Below are positions 35,730 to 45,797 of a DNA stretch of 64,000 nt, in pieces; within the stretch, counting starts at the first letter, position 1; each line of letters opens with the position of its first letter. The stretch comes from Nesterenkonia sp. E16_10. Lineage in GTDB: Bacteria > Actinomycetota > Actinomycetes > Actinomycetales > Micrococcaceae. Both the position numbers and the translations under genes were made by a program. The notes under the pieces were generated by a model, which did no database searches, was not told the DNA's origin, and was given only the letters and a program-made list of their open reading frames with translations. The DNA is taken from positions 248,001-312,000 of the forward strand of contig NZ_JADPSA010000029.1 in assembly GCF_017347085.1 (NCBI RefSeq). The letters run 5' to 3'.

Positions 35730-36461
35730 ATGCCACCCCAGACCGCGCCGAGCCTTCCTCCGGGCCTCTACCGCTCCGGCTCCGGCTTCTCCGCGGGAGA
35801 GCTCCAGGTCATGGTCCACGAGGGCGCCGTGCGTCCGCTGTTGGGCGACCTCTACGCCTGCAGCGCCCTGCCCGACGCCCCCTCGCTGCGCGCCCAAGCC
35901 TGCCGAGCACTGCTCAGCGGCTCCCTGCACGCCCACGCGGTGCTCTGCGGGCAGTCCGCCGCCTGGGTGCACCTGGGCGTCGGGTCAGCCCCGGAGCGGA
36001 TCACCGTGATCACCGCCGGGGTATACCGGCGCCGCACCGCAGGGGCGATCCCCTGGCAGGTCCATCAGGTGCCGCTGGGAGCACACGAGCAGCTTCAGCT
36101 CCAAGGAGTCCCGGTCACCACCGCGCTGCGCACCGCAACGGACCTGTTCCTGGGCATCGGCACGGTTCAGAGCCGCCGGGCCCTGGATGCACCGTCCATC
36201 GCACGCAGCACGGAACCCACGCCGCACCCAGGACCAGTGCAGCGAGCGGGTTCGGCGCAGCTGCCCGGCGCACCCGAGAGTGCCGGCTGCGCGGAACGGT
36301 GGGCGCTGATCCGGGAACTGCGCCGCGCGGCTCCGGAGCAGATCCAGCTGATCACCCTGCTCCGGGCGATCGACACTCGGCGCGGCGGCCGAGACACCGG
36401 CCGACGCCGAGGCCAGGAGCAGCTCGAGGCGCTGCTCCAGGCCCGGATCTTCGACCGGTGA
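35730..36461 (+). CDS. Hypothetical protein, weakly AbiEi-antitoxin-like
   Basis: Protein of 243 aa. The N-terminal 60 residues (LYRSGSGFSAGELQVMVHEGAVRPLLGDLY region) look like the winged-helix segment of AbiEi-type antitoxin proteins, followed by LLSGSLHAHAVLCGQSAAWVHLG and VPVTTALRTATDLFLG, also seen in that family. No AbiEii nucleotidyltransferase toxin lies nearby, so if the relation is real it is an orphan. The start is uncertain: the ATG at 35730 directly abuts GGAGGT, while one at 35709 has no signal. It is convergent with relA. Confidence 0.5.
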   Translation: MPPQTAPSLPPGLYRSGSGFSAGELQVMVHEGAVRPLLGDLYACSALPDAPSLRAQACRALLSGSLHAHAVLCGQSAAWVHLGVGSAPERITVITAGVYRRRTAGAIPWQVHQVPLGAHEQLQLQGVPVTTALRTATDLFLGIGTVQSRRALDAPSIARSTEPTPHPGPVQRAGSAQLPGAPESAGCAERWALIRELRRAAPEQIQLITLLRAIDTRRGGRDTGRRRGQEQLEALLQARIFDR

Positions 36462-36491
36462 ACGCTTCAGGTGCGCGGGTCCGCGCCAGGC

Positions 36492-38852
36492 TCAGTGTTC
36501 CCGGCGTTTGCCCACCGTGCGGTAGACGTCGTAGACCCCGTCGATCCGGCGCACGGAGTTCAGCACGTGGTTCAGATAGCGGGGGTCGCCCATCTCGAAG
36601 GAGAACCGGGAGATCGCCACCCGGTCCCGCGAGGTCTGCACGCTCGCGGAGAGGATGTTGACCTGGGATTCGGCGAGGACCCGCGTGACGTCCGAGAGCA
36701 GCGACTTGCGGTCCAGCGCTTCGACCTGGATCTCGACCAGGAACACCGAGGACTTCGTGGGGGCCCACTCGACCTCCACCAGGCGTCCGGGCTGTTCGCG
36801 CAGCTGCTGGACGTTGCGGCAGTCTCCACGGTGCACCGAGACCCCCTGGCCGCGCGTGACGAAGCCTTCGATCTCATCCGGCGGCACCGGGGTGCAGCAG
36901 CGGGCCAGCTTCACCAGCACGTTCCCGGCACCCTTGACGATCACCCCGGCGTCGGAATACTGGTTGGCCGGAGTGCCTGGGGAGGTGATCGGGGTGGTGT
37001 CGTGTTCCTCGGACTCCTCCTCCTCGGGCTCGAAGAGCGCGGTCAGGTGGTCGATGACGTTCTGGGTGGAGACGTGCTCCTCCCCCACTCCGGCGTAGAG
37101 CCCGGCGACCTCGGTGTAGTGCAGCTGCTTGGCGACGGTGTCGAGCACCTCGGGGTTCATCACCTTCTGCAGCGGCAGCGCGGACTTCCGGATGGCCTTG
37201 GTGAGACTCTCCTTGCCGCGCTCGATGGACTCCTCGCGGCGCTCCTTGGAGAACCAGTGCCGGATCTTGTTCCGGGCCCGCGGGCTCTTGACGAACATCA
37301 GCCAGTCGTTGCTGGGCCCGGCGGTCTCGGACTTGGAGGTGAAGATCTCCACCCAGTCCCCGTGCTGGAGCTCGGAGTTCAGCGGCACCAGCTTCCCGTT
37401 GACCCGAGCCCCGATGGTCTTGTGCCCGACGTCGGTATGGATCGCATAGGCGAAGTCCACCGGGGTGGAGCCCGCCGGCAGCGCCATGACCTCACCCTTG
37501 GGGGTGTAGACGAAGACTTCCTTGGCGTTGATCTCGAAGCGCAGCGAATCCAGGAACTCGTCGGGGTCCTTGGTCTCGGACTGCCAGTCCACCAGGGAGC
37601 GCAGCCAGCCGATGTCCTCGGTGGCCTGGGACTGCTGGGTCGCGGTCCCGGCCAGGGATCCGCCGGTGGGCTGGTTCACCGCAGAGTGCGGCGCGGTGGC
37701 GGAGGAGTCCTGCTTGTACTTCCAGTGCGCGGCCACGCCATACTCGGCGCGTCGGTGCATCTCATGGGTGCGGATCTGGATCTCGACGGGCTTGCCGGCC
37801 GGACCGAGCACCGTGGTGTGCAGCGACTGGTACATGTTGTACTTCGGCATCGCGATGTAGTCCTTGAACCGACCGGGCAGCGGGTTCCAGCGGGCATGCA
37901 GCGCGCCGAGGACCGCGTAGCAGTCCCGGATGGTGTCCACCAGCACCCGGACGCCCATCAGGTCATGGATGTCGTCGAACTCTTTGCCGCGCACGATCAT
38001 CTTCTGATAGATCGAGTAGTAGTGCTTGGGCCGCCCCGTGATGGTCGCTGAGATGGCCGACTCGTTGAGGTCATCGGCGATGGTCTCGCGCACCTCGGAG
38101 AGGAACTTCTCGCGCTGCGGAGTGCGATCCCCGACCAGCCGGACGATCTCCTCGTAGACCTTGGGGTACAGGGCAGCGAAGGAGAGGTCCTCGAGCTCCC
38201 ATTTGATGGTGTTCATCCCCAGCCGATGGGCCAGCGGGGAGAAGATCTCCAGGGTCTCCTTGGCCTTGCGGGCACTGGACTCGGCGGCCACATAGCGCCA
38301 GGTGCGTGCGTTGTGCAGCCGGTCGGCGAGCTTGATCATCAGCACCCGGATGTCCTTGGCCATGGCCAGGACCATCTTGCGCACGGTCTCGGCCTGCGCG
38401 GCGTCGCCGAACTTGAGCTTGTCCAGCTTGGTGACCCCGTCGACCAGCAGCGCGATCTCAGCGCCGAACTCCTCGGTGAGCTGTTCCAGCGAATAGCTGG
38501 TGTCCTCGACCGTGTCGTGCAGCAGCGCGGCGGCGAGGGTCGATCCGGTCAGGCCCAGTTCCGCCAGGATGGTGGCGACTGCCACCGGGTGGGTGATGTA
38601 GGGATCACCGCTCTTGCGCTTCTGGTCCCGGTGGTGATGGTTCGCCACCTCGAAGGCGCGCTGCACCAGGGGAAAGTCCTGCTGCGAATCATTGGCCCGC
38701 ATGGCGCGCAGGAGCGGCTCGAGCAGCGGCGAGGAGGCCGCCTCATCACTGACCACCCCGACGGCGCGAGCCCGTCGAACCACGGGCGGTGAGGCTGCGC
38801 TCGCTGCGGCGAGCTGCGTGGTGCCCTCGACTGCCGGGCGTTCCTCGTTCAC
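36492..38852 (-). CDS. relA: Bifunctional (p)ppGpp synthetase/hydrolase (RSH)
   Basis: Stringent-response enzyme, 786 aa. The N-terminal HD hydrolase domain has [22 protein letters not shown] and [13 protein letters not shown]. The synthetase domain has [36 protein letters not shown] and [11 protein letters not shown]. The TGS domain ([24 protein letters not shown]) and a C-terminal ACT domain follow. The intact HD motif shows it can also degrade (p)ppGpp, as in Rel of mycobacteria. The start is GTG at 38852, and a TACAAT -10 lies about 60 bp upstream. Confidence 0.96.
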   Translation of the reverse strand: MNEERPAVEGTTQLAAASAASPPVVRRARAVGVVSDEAASSPLLEPLLRAMRANDSQQDFPLVQRAFEVANHHHRDQKRKSGDPYITHPVAVATILAELGLTGSTLAAALLHDTVEDTSYSLEQLTEEFGAEIALLVDGVTKLDKLKFGDAAQAETVRKMVLAMAKDIRVLMIKLADRLHNARTWRYVAAESSARKAKETLEIFSPLAHRLGMNTIKWELEDLSFAALYPKVYEEIVRLVGDRTPQREKFLSEVRETIADDLNESAISATITGRPKHYYSIYQKMIVRGKEFDDIHDLMGVRVLVDTIRDCYAVLGALHARWNPLPGRFKDYIAMPKYNMYQSLHTTVLGPAGKPVEIQIRTHEMHRRAEYGVAAHWKYKQDSSATAPHSAVNQPTGGSLAGTATQQSQATEDIGWLRSLVDWQSETKDPDEFLDSLRFEINAKEVFVYTPKGEVMALPAGSTPVDFAYAIHTDVGHKTIGARVNGKLVPLNSELQHGDWVEIFTSKSETAGPSNDWLMFVKSPRARNKIRHWFSKERREESIERGKESLTKAIRKSALPLQKVMNPEVLDTVAKQLHYTEVAGLYAGVGEEHVSTQNVIDHLTALFEPEEEESEEHDTTPITSPGTPANQYSDAGVIVKGAGNVLVKLARCCTPVPPDEIEGFVTRGQGVSVHRGDCRNVQQLREQPGRLVEVEWAPTKSSVFLVEIQVEALDRKSLLSDVTRVLAESQVNILSASVQTSRDRVAISRFSFEMGDPRYLNHVLNSVRRIDGVYDVYRTVGKRREH

Positions 38853-38910
38853 CAGTGCGGACCTGCTTTCCCTAGGACTGAGCCGGGATGCTGAAGACGG
38901 CGTGTCGGCA

Positions 38911-38916
38911 ATTGTA
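38911..38916 (-). promoter_or_regulatory. -10 box of relA
   Basis: TACAAT on the minus strand in the 89-bp secF-relA gap; leader about 55 nt. Confidence 0.4.
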
Positions 38917-38941
38917 GCCCCATTTCAGCCGCTGCTGAGAC

Positions 38942-40069
38942 TCAGTGCTCGTGCGGGGTCTGAATGATGACCTGGTACTCGTCTTCGGCTTCCAGGTCCT
39001 CCTCCGGCTCCGGCTCTGGAAGCGGCGGGAACTTCACCGGTCGTCCGGATTCATCCAGCGCCGTGCCGGACCAGGTGACCGCGTGCACCCCACGGAGCTC
39101 GCGCAGCCGCAGGACCTCTTCGGTGTGAGCCTTGATCTCGGCGTCGTTTCGGCGCATCCGGGCGTAGAGCGGGGCCTGGATGAAGATCGTGGCCAGTGTG
39201 CCCACGATGATGCCCACGAAGAGCGAGAGTGAGATGTCGCGCAGCGTGCCGGCGCCGAGCAGCAGCGAGCCGATGAACAGGATCGAGCCCACCGGCAGGA
39301 TGCCCACCACCGAGGTGTTCAGCGAACGGACCAGGGTCTGATTCACCGCCAGGTTAACCCGTTCGGTGAACGTCTGGTCCTTCTGCTCCCTCAGCGGCTC
39401 CAGGTTCTCGCGGATCTTGTCGAAGACCACCATGGTGTCGTAGAGCGCATAGGAGAGGATCGTGAGGAATCCGATGATCGCACTGGGGGTCACCTCGAAT
39501 CCGGTCAGCGAATAGATGCCGACCGTGGTGATCACCACGAAGCCCAGCCCCAGCATGGCCGCCAGGGACATGGTCCAGGTGCGGAAGTAGAACGCCATGT
39601 ACAGCGCCACGAGCACCACGAAGATCACCAGGCCGAGCAGCATCTGTTGCGAGATCTGCTCGCCCCAGACCGGGCCGATGAAGGTGGAGCTGACCTGTTC
39701 CCCGGTCACACCGTAGCCCTGCTGGAGCGCCTCGGCGACCTCCAGGGTCTCGGTGTCGCTGAGCTCAGCGGTCTGCACGCGCACCGTGTTGGGTGCCACG
39801 TTGGTGACCACAGCCTCCTGCCCGGAGATCTCCGACACGGCGTCCTCACCGACCGCGATGTCGGTGTTCTCGGTCTGCGAGACCGTGAACTCCGAACCGC
39901 CGGTGAACTCGATCCCGAGGTTGAAGCCGCCACGGAAGAACGGCAGGGCGATCGAGGCGAGCACCAGGATCCCGGCGATCAGGAACCAGAGGTTGGATCG
40001 CTGGATGAACGGGTAGGACCGTTCACCGGTGTAGAGCTGGTTGCCGGTCTTGGCGAATCCTGCAGCCAT
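38942..40069 (-). CDS. secF: Protein translocase subunit SecF
   Basis: Six-span RND-type accessory subunit of the Sec translocon, 375 aa. It has the first span (LWFLIAGILVLASIALPFF) and the family motif GIEFTGGSEF. The first extracytoplasmic loop holds the P4 domain. The core has SYALYDTMVVFDKIREN and VNQTLVRSLNTS. A basic/acidic C-terminal tail of about 60 residues follows the last span. Its ATG overlaps the secD stop in a TGATG junction. Confidence 0.96.
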   Translation of the reverse strand: MAAGFAKTGNQLYTGERSYPFIQRSNLWFLIAGILVLASIALPFFRGGFNLGIEFTGGSEFTVSQTENTDIAVGEDAVSEISGQEAVVTNVAPNTVRVQTAELSDTETLEVAEALQQGYGVTGEQVSSTFIGPVWGEQISQQMLLGLVIFVVLVALYMAFYFRTWTMSLAAMLGLGFVVITTVGIYSLTGFEVTPSAIIGFLTILSYALYDTMVVFDKIRENLEPLREQKDQTFTERVNLAVNQTLVRSLNTSVVGILPVGSILFIGSLLLGAGTLRDISLSLFVGIIVGTLATIFIQAPLYARMRRNDAEIKAHTEEVLRLRELRGVHAVTWSGTALDESGRPVKFPPLPEPEPEEDLEAEDEYQVIIQTPHEH

Positions 40070-42039
40070 CAGCGGTCCTCCTCGATCTCACTAGTTCTCA
40101 GGCGCCGTTCCGAGGCCTCTGCGTCATGCGGTGCGTCCTCGGAGCTGCGCTGACGGGCCGCAGCGGCCCGCGCGCGGCGCCGTTCGGCGATCGTCATCTG
40201 GCTCCATTCGAGATCTGAGATCTCGGGAAGCTCCTGGATCCGGGCCTCCCGCGCGTCGTCGGGGGTTCCCGCCGAGCGTGGCAGCGGACTGCTCGGCGGC
40301 CGGGGGTCCCCGCCGGGGTCTGCGGTGGAGTCGCTCGGCGTCATCGGCCCCGCCGGTCCTTCGGCGACCACGGTGCTGCGTGCGAACCGCCCGCGACCGC
40401 GGTAGAGCACATCGACCCCAAGCTCCTTCTCGGAGAGCCCGGAGAAGGGCTTGCCGGCGGCGAAGAACTTCCGACGGGCGATCAGCTGCATCAACGGGTG
40501 GGTGAAGAGGAACACCAGGATGATGTCGATGATGGCGGTCAGGCCCAGGGTGAACGCGAATCCGCGCACATTGCCCACGGCCACGAGGTAGAGCACCACA
40601 GAGGCGATGATGTTCACGGCCTTGGAGGCCAGGATGGTGCGCCGGGCTCGGGCCCAGCCGGCCTCCACCGCTCCGGGCAGGGATCTCCCCTCGCGCAGCT
40701 CGTCCTTGACGCGTTCGAAGTACACGATGAAGGAGTCTGCGGTCAGACCGATCGAGACGATCAGCCCGGCGATGCCGGCGAGCGAAAGCCGGTAGCCGTC
40801 GCTCCAGCCCAGCAGGGCGATGGCCCACCAGGTCATCACGCCGGCGACCACCAGCGAGGCGATGGTGACCAGGCCCAGGGCGCGGTATTGGAACATCGCG
40901 TAGCCGGCGACCAGGACCAGGCCGATGATGCCGGCGATCAGGCCGAGCCGCAGCTGCTCCTCGCCCAGGGTGGCGGAGATCTGCTGCTCGGACTCGATCT
41001 CGAAGCTGATCGGCAGCGAGCCATAGCGCAGCTGCTCGGAGAGCCCGCGGGCCTCGTCCTCGGTGAAGTCACCGGTGATCTGCGGGCGCCCGTCCACGAT
41101 CGCTGCCTGTGTGGTCGGTGCCGAGATGACCTGGCCGTCGAGCATGATGGCGAACTGGTTGCGCGGGGCCTCCAGGTTGACCAGGCGGGTGGTGGTGTCG
41201 CGGAACGCCTCGGTTCCCTCGCCGTCGAAGTTGATGGTCACCGCCCAGCGTCCGGTGGACTGCCCACTGGGAGACTGCTCCATGCCGAAGCTGGAGTCGG
41301 CGATGTTGGTGCCGGGGACCTCCACGGGTCCCAGCAGGTACTTCACACCAGAGTTGGGGTCGCAGGAGATCAGCGGCTCCTCATCCGAGGCTTCGGCGCG
41401 CTCTTCGAGACTGATCTCGGTGCTGCAGGTGAAGTTCGCGAACTCCGCGGCCAGCTCAGGGGTGATCCAGTTCGGGTCGGAGCCGTTCTCCGGCTCCGCC
41501 GTGGGCTCCTCGAAGTCCTCGGGCTCCGCCGCGGGGGTCTCCTCGTCCTCCTCCGCGGTGGCCGCGAGCTCCTCCTCGAGCGCCTCGGCCTCCTCCTCGG
41601 AGAGGTCCTCGTCCTCGAGCAGCGTCTGCTGCAGGAAGTCCAGGTCCTGCTCCACCTGGATGACCGGGCGGAACTCCATGTTCGCCGACGCCTGGATCAG
41701 TTCTCGGGTCTCTGCGTCGGGCACGCCGGGCATGCCGACGACGACGTTCTCCCCACCCTGAGTGGCGATCTCCGATTCGGTGACGCCGGAGCCGTCGACG
41801 CGCTGGCGGATGATCTCCACCGCCTGCTCAAGCTGTTCGGCGTCGATCTGTTCGTCGCCCTCGACCTGGGGCGAGAGGACCATCTGGGTGCCGCCTTCGA
41901 GGTCCAGGGCAAGCAGCGGCGCCCACTGGGCGCGGCCGTCCTGGACCGCGAATGCAAGAAGTCCGCCCATGCCCAGGAGCAGCACGAGCAGACCGATCAG
42001 GGCGCCGCGGGCACTCGCGACGGGGGTGCGTGGAGCCAT
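40069..42039 (-). CDS. secD: Protein translocase subunit SecD
   Basis: Partner of SecF that uses the proton gradient to complete export; 656 aa from the ATG at 42039. It has the first span (GALIGLLVLLLGMGGLLAF), GTQMVLSP, the P1 domain, and the C-terminal spans with AGIAGLIVSIGLTADSFIVYFERVKDE. An acidic insert of about 45 residues (EDEETPAAEPEDFEEPTAEP) interrupts P1, and a 115-residue charged C-terminal tail is present. The start is not certain: a TTG at 42078 would overlap yajC by 29 bases; neither has a strong ribosome binding site. Confidence 0.93.
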   Translation of the reverse strand: MAPRTPVASARGALIGLLVLLLGMGGLLAFAVQDGRAQWAPLLALDLEGGTQMVLSPQVEGDEQIDAEQLEQAVEIIRQRVDGSGVTESEIATQGGENVVVGMPGVPDAETRELIQASANMEFRPVIQVEQDLDFLQQTLLEDEDLSEEEAEALEEELAATAEEDEETPAAEPEDFEEPTAEPENGSDPNWITPELAAEFANFTCSTEISLEERAEASDEEPLISCDPNSGVKYLLGPVEVPGTNIADSSFGMEQSPSGQSTGRWAVTINFDGEGTEAFRDTTTRLVNLEAPRNQFAIMLDGQVISAPTTQAAIVDGRPQITGDFTEDEARGLSEQLRYGSLPISFEIESEQQISATLGEEQLRLGLIAGIIGLVLVAGYAMFQYRALGLVTIASLVVAGVMTWWAIALLGWSDGYRLSLAGIAGLIVSIGLTADSFIVYFERVKDELREGRSLPGAVEAGWARARRTILASKAVNIIASVVLYLVAVGNVRGFAFTLGLTAIIDIILVFLFTHPLMQLIARRKFFAAGKPFSGLSEKELGVDVLYRGRGRFARSTVVAEGPAGPMTPSDSTADPGGDPRPPSSPLPRSAGTPDDAREARIQELPEISDLEWSQMTIAERRRARAAAARQRSSEDAPHDAEASERRLRTSEIEEDR

Positions 42040-42049
42040 AGGAGGCGGA

Positions 42050-42403
42050 TCAGTCCTCGGTGGTGGCGGCGGGTTCAACCACCTGCTGGATGGCGCCGAT
42101 CAGGAAGTCCACGCGGTCCCCGGAGCTGAACTCCAGGGTCACCCGCTGGGCCTCCTCGTCGCGGGACACCACGGTGCCGACCATGCCGCCCGCGGTGACC
42201 ACCTGGGCGCCGACCACGGCACCGCCGCGGGCCTTGGTCTGCTCATCGCGCATCTTCTTGCCGCGGCGGAAGGTCAGCACCATGAAGATCACCAGGATGG
42301 CGATCATGATCAGCAGGAACGGGTCCAGCGCGGGACCGGTCCCGCCGCCTTCAGTGGCTAGAAGCTGGGCGTGGTAGAGCGAAGCGTTCACAGATCGGGC
42401 CAA
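42050..42403 (-). CDS. yajC: Preprotein translocase subunit YajC
   Basis: Single-span membrane protein, 117 aa, that accompanies SecDF. The span is PFLLIMIAILVIFMVLTF, followed by the basic RRGKKMRDEQ and the conserved soluble part (VVTAGGMVGTVVSRDE). The start is either TTG at 42403 with GAGAG just before it, or GTG at 42391. It begins the yajC-secD-secF operon, downstream of ruvB. Confidence 0.9.
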   Translation of the reverse strand: MARSVNASLYHAQLLATEGGGTGPALDPFLLIMIAILVIFMVLTFRRGKKMRDEQTKARGGAVVGAQVVTAGGMVGTVVSRDEEAQRVTLEFSSGDRVDFLIGAIQQVVEPAATTED

Positions 42404-42425
42404 TCTCTCGTCGCGGGATGTTCGA

Positions 42426-42462
42426 GGCCAGCGGGCGGATCTTCACCCGAAAGAAGCTGGCC
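42426..42462 (-). terminator. Hairpin between ruvB and yajC
   Basis: GGCCAGC (42426-42432) pairs with GCTGGCC (42456-42462), with an inner CGGG/CCCG pairing. It lies in the 65-bp gap and may attenuate read-through from ruvCAB into yajC-secDF. Confidence 0.45.
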
Positions 42463-42468
42463 GGGCAT

Positions 42469-43503
42469 TCAACCCGACAGACTATCAGGGTGACGCTCCG
42501 GTGGAGTCAGCCCCAGGTGCCGCCAGGCCTGGTCAGTGGCGACGCGCCCTCGAGGGGTCCGGGCGAGCAGGCCCTCTCGGACCAGGTAGGGCTCGGCGAC
42601 CGTCTCCACGGTCTCGGTCTCCTCCCCCACCAGCACGGCCAGTGTGGAGAGTCCGACCGGGCCGCCGTTGAACTTCAGGCACAGCGCCTCGAGCACGGAC
42701 CGGTCCAACCGGTCCAGACCACGCTCGTCGACCTCGTACATCTCCAGCGCCGCAGCGGCGGTCGCCCGGTCCACCTGCGGCACCCTATGCACCAGTGCCC
42801 AGTCCCGGACCCGGCGCAGCAGCCGGTTGGCGATCCGCGGGGTGCCGCGGGAGCGCGTGGCGATCTCCGCGAAGCCCTGCCCGGCGACGTCCATGTCCAG
42901 CATCGCCGAGGAGCGGCGCAGCACCAGCTCCAGCTCGTCGGTGCTGTAGAACTCGAGCTGAGCGGTGAAGCCGAACCGATCGCGCAGCGGCCCGGGCAGC
43001 AGGCCCGCGCGGGTGGTCGCCCCCACCAGGGTGAAGGGTGGCAGCTCCAGGGGGATCGACGTCGCCCCGGCACCCTTGCCCACGATCACATCGACCCGGA
43101 AGTCCTCCATCGCCATGTAGAGCAGCTCCTCCGCGGGCCGGGACATCCGGTGGATCTCATCGACGAAGAGCACCTCGCCCTCGGTCAGCGAGGACAGGAT
43201 CGCCGCGAGGTCCCCGGCATGCTGGATCGCGGGCCCGGAGCTGATCCGCAGCGGGGCGTTCATCTCGGCGGCGATGATCATCGCCAGCGTGGTCTTGCCC
43301 AGCCCGGGAGGCCCGGAGAGCAGCACGTGGTCCGAGGCGGTGCCGCGGATCCGGGAGGACTCCAGCACCAGGGAGAGCTGACGGCGGACCGTCTGCTGCC
43401 CGACGAAGTCGCTCAGCGCCTTCGGTCGCAGCGCCGCCTCCATGGCGCGCTCCTCGGTCATCGAGTTCCCGCCCACCAGCTCGCGGGGAGCCTCTGCGCT
43501 CAC
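42469..43503 (-). CDS. ruvB: Holliday junction branch migration ATPase RuvB
   Basis: Hexameric AAA+ motor that drives branch migration with RuvA; 344 aa. Walker [10 protein letters not shown], Walker B VDEIHR, sensor 1 [18 protein letters not shown], and sensor 2 near [15 protein letters not shown]. The C-terminal winged helix ([22 protein letters not shown]) binds DNA. The GTG start overlaps the ruvA stop as GTGA. Confidence 0.97.
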   Translation of the reverse strand: MSAEAPRELVGGNSMTEERAMEAALRPKALSDFVGQQTVRRQLSLVLESSRIRGTASDHVLLSGPPGLGKTTLAMIIAAEMNAPLRISSGPAIQHAGDLAAILSSLTEGEVLFVDEIHRMSRPAEELLYMAMEDFRVDVIVGKGAGATSIPLELPPFTLVGATTRAGLLPGPLRDRFGFTAQLEFYSTDELELVLRRSSAMLDMDVAGQGFAEIATRSRGTPRIANRLLRRVRDWALVHRVPQVDRATAAAALEMYEVDERGLDRLDRSVLEALCLKFNGGPVGLSTLAVLVGEETETVETVAEPYLVREGLLARTPRGRVATDQAWRHLGLTPPERHPDSLSG

Positions 43504-44105
43504 CGGGCACCTCCGAGGCTGCGCAGCGCCTGGCGCAGCACGGTGGAGACATCGGCGGTGAGCAGCTCCGGCTGGGCGGCCAGCAGCTTCTCCACGGCGG
43601 TGCGGGCGTCCTTCTCGGTCCAGCCCAGAGAGACCAGGGCCTCGCGGACCTGGACGGCGACCTCGGGCTCGGCCGGGGCGGCGGCGGTCGGTGTCGGCGG
43701 ATCGATCACGAGTTTGCCGGCGAGTTCCAGCAGGATCCGCTGCGCGGTCTTCTTCCCGATGCCCGGAACCCGGGTGAATGCGTCGGTGTCAGACTCGGCG
43801 ATGGCCTGGTGGACCTCGTGCGGGGTGTGCACCGCGAGCACCGCCAGCGCCATCTTCGGCCCGATCCCGGAGATCGAGACCAGGGTGGTGAAGATGACCC
43901 GCTCGGAGAGTTCGGAGAAGCCGAAGAGCAGCGGCGCATCGTCCTGGCGCGGCACGAAGCTGGTGTGCAGCCGCGCCTCGGTGCCGCGGTGCAGATCTGC
44001 CAGGGTCTTCGGAGTGGCCGAGACATGCAGCCCGAAGCCGGAGACCTCGACCACCGCATGGTCGATGCCGACGTGGAGCACGTCGCCACGGATGGAAGAG
44101 ATCAT
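43500..44105 (-). CDS. ruvA: Holliday junction binding protein RuvA
   Basis: Tetrameric junction-binding subunit, 201 aa. Domain I starts [13 protein letters not shown]; domain II has the helix-hairpin-helix pair [13 protein letters not shown] and [16 protein letters not shown]; domain III (about 150-201) contacts RuvB with [28 protein letters not shown] ribosome binding site precedes the ATG. It follows ruvC by 80 bp. Confidence 0.97.
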   Translation of the reverse strand: MISSIRGDVLHVGIDHAVVEVSGFGLHVSATPKTLADLHRGTEARLHTSFVPRQDDAPLLFGFSELSERVIFTTLVSISGIGPKMALAVLAVHTPHEVHQAIAESDTDAFTRVPGIGKKTAQRILLELAGKLVIDPPTPTAAAPAEPEVAVQVREALVSLGWTEKDARTAVEKLLAAQPELLTADVSTVLRQALRSLGGAR

Positions 44106-44185
44106 TCCTCACCTCACCGTCGCCGCTGGCGACTGGTCGCGGACCAGGGATGCCCCGGCGCCATTAGAACATGTATTCGAACACT

Positions 44186-44887
44186 CTAGCGCGCCCGCTT
44201 CGCGGCTTCCATCCAGGCGCGCTGTGCGGGGGTCAGCCCGGCTCCGGACGCCGCTCGTGTCGATCCACCAGGCGTGGAGCCTGCCGCCTGCTGAGCCCGC
44301 TGCAGCCCGGTCGTGGCGCCCTGGTGGGTCTGCGTGGATCCCGACATGTTGAATCGCGCACCGATCCCGGAGCGCCAGCCATGACAGATCGCCACCGCAT
44401 AGGCATCGGTGGCGTCTACCGGAGTCGGCAGGCCCGGCAGCTTCAGGATCCGCTGCACCATCCGGGCCACCGCCTGCTTATCGGCGTTTCCATCGTCGGT
44501 CACCGCGGCCTTGACCTCCGAGGGGGTGTGCCAGGCCACCGGAATGCCGCGGGCGGCCGCGGCCGCGATGATCACTCCCGAGGCCTGGGCGGTGGCCACC
44601 ACCGTGGGTGCGTTGTTCTGCGCGAAGACCCGTTCGATGGCCAGCACATCCGGGGCGAATCGATCCAGCAGCGCCTCGGCAGCGCGCTGGATGCTGAGGA
44701 TCCGCTCGGCCAGGTCCTGCGCCGCCTTGGTGCCGGTGACCTCCACGTGCAGGGACTCCCCCGTGCGATTGAGGTTCATCTCCACCACCGCGAACCCGCA
44801 GCGGGTCAGCCCGGGGTCGACCCCCAGGATCCGCTGTGCGGTCCGCGAAGTCCCGGCGGTGCCGGAGACGACTCCCGCCGGGCTCAT
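44186..44887 (-). CDS. ruvC: Holliday junction resolvase RuvC
   Basis: Dimeric endonuclease that cuts Holliday junctions; 233 aa. The first catalytic Asp is in RILGVDPGLTRCGFA, the second acidic residue in LAIERVFAQNN, and the last Asp pair in DATDAYAVAICHGW. The final 55 residues are a Gln/Thr/Ser/Ala-rich extension not seen in E. coli RuvC. It begins 48 bp after yebC, in the usual yebC-ruvC-ruvA-ruvB order. Confidence 0.95.
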   Translation of the reverse strand: MSPAGVVSGTAGTSRTAQRILGVDPGLTRCGFAVVEMNLNRTGESLHVEVTGTKAAQDLAERILSIQRAAEALLDRFAPDVLAIERVFAQNNAPTVVATAQASGVIIAAAAARGIPVAWHTPSEVKAAVTDDGNADKQAVARMVQRILKLPGLPTPVDATDAYAVAICHGWRSGIGARFNMSGSTQTHQGATTGLQRAQQAAGSTPGGSTRAASGAGLTPAQRAWMEAAKRAR

Positions 44888-44935
44888 CGCGACACCGGGC
44901 TCATCGTGTGCTGCGGCATCGGGACTGCGCCTGCC

Positions 44936-45694
44936 TCAGTCCTCGGCCTCGAGGGCCGCCAGCGTCTCGGCGCTGAGGTCGGCGTTGGTGTGCACGTTCT
45001 GCACGTCGTCGAGGTCCTCCAGGGCGTCGTGCAGCTTGAAGAACTTCTTGGCGGCGTCCACATCGAGATCCACGGTGACATCGGAGACGAACTCCACCTC
45101 ATCGCTGTCCCAGCTCAGGCCAGCTTCCTCCAGGCCCTTGAGCACCGCGTGCAGGTCCTGCGGCTCGGCGCGGATCTCGAAGCTGGCTTCGTGTTCGATG
45201 AGGTCCTCGACCCCGGCCTCGAGCACTGCGGCCAGCACATCGTCCTCGCTCAGCTCGGCCTTGGGCAGCTGCACCACGGCCTTGCGCTGGAACATATAGG
45301 CCACGGAACCGGGATCCGCGACAGTGCCGCCGGATCGGGTCACCGCGATGCGGACCTCCGAGGCGGCACGGTTGCGGTTGTCCGTGAGGCACTCCACCAG
45401 AAGCGCCGAGCCCTGCGGGCCGCGCACCTCATAGGTGATCTCCTCGTACTCCACGCTGTCGCCGGAGAGTCCGGCGCCGCGCTTGATGGCGCGGTCGATG
45501 TTGTCGTTGGGCACGGAGTTCTTCTTCGCCTTGGAGACCGCGAGCTCGAGCCCGGGGTTGCCGGCGAGGTCGGGGCCTCCGTTGCGCGCGGCCACTTCGA
45601 TCTGTTTGATGTAGCGCCCGTTGAGCTTGGCGCGCTTGGCATCCACAGCAGCCTTGCGGTGCTTGGTGTTGGCCCATTTGGAATGGCCGGCCAT
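44936..45694 (-). CDS. YebC/PmpR family protein
   Basis: Protein of 252 aa starting [21 protein letters not shown], the hallmark of the family, with domains 2 and 3 following ([22 protein letters not shown]). Members have been described as DNA-binding regulators and, more recently, as aids to translation of difficult proline motifs. The ATG at 45694 has GAGGAG spaced 4 bases. It heads the ruvCAB cluster. Confidence 0.94.
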   Translation of the reverse strand: MAGHSKWANTKHRKAAVDAKRAKLNGRYIKQIEVAARNGGPDLAGNPGLELAVSKAKKNSVPNDNIDRAIKRGAGLSGDSVEYEEITYEVRGPQGSALLVECLTDNRNRAASEVRIAVTRSGGTVADPGSVAYMFQRKAVVQLPKAELSEDDVLAAVLEAGVEDLIEHEASFEIRAEPQDLHAVLKGLEEAGLSWDSDEVEFVSDVTVDLDVDAAKKFFKLHDALEDLDDVQNVHTNADLSAETLAALEAED

Positions 45695-45735
45695 GGTTCT
45701 CCTCGTGAATGACGTCCGGATGATCACAATCAACA

Positions 45736-45761
45736 GTTGCATGAAGCAACCGTCCTATAGT
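45736..45761 (+). promoter_or_regulatory. Promoter with dyad before the M3 peptidase gene
   Basis: TATAGT at 45756-45761 is a good -10. A perfect dyad GTTGC-ATGAA-GCAAC (45736-45750) lies just upstream, in the -35 position, in the gap shared with divergent yebC. It may be an operator. Confidence 0.45.
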
Positions 45762-45797
45762 CTTGCCACCAGCCTATCGGAGAGGACCTTGAGTCTC

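Noticed and set aside
35730-36461. Complete type IV (AbiE) toxin-antitoxin system
   Set aside because: Only an antitoxin-like frame is present; the next gene is relA, not an AbiEii nucleotidyltransferase.
36471-38051. 526-codon plus-strand frame antisense to relA
   Set aside because: Shadow frame: Leu/Gly/Val/Asp-rich with no recognisable fold, fully covered by conserved RSH domains on the other strand.
40498-45712. Series of long plus-strand frames opposite secD, ruvB, ruvA, ruvC and yebC
   Set aside because: All lie opposite conserved genes, are Arg/Gly/His-rich and lack any domain; none has codon use or start signals of a gene.
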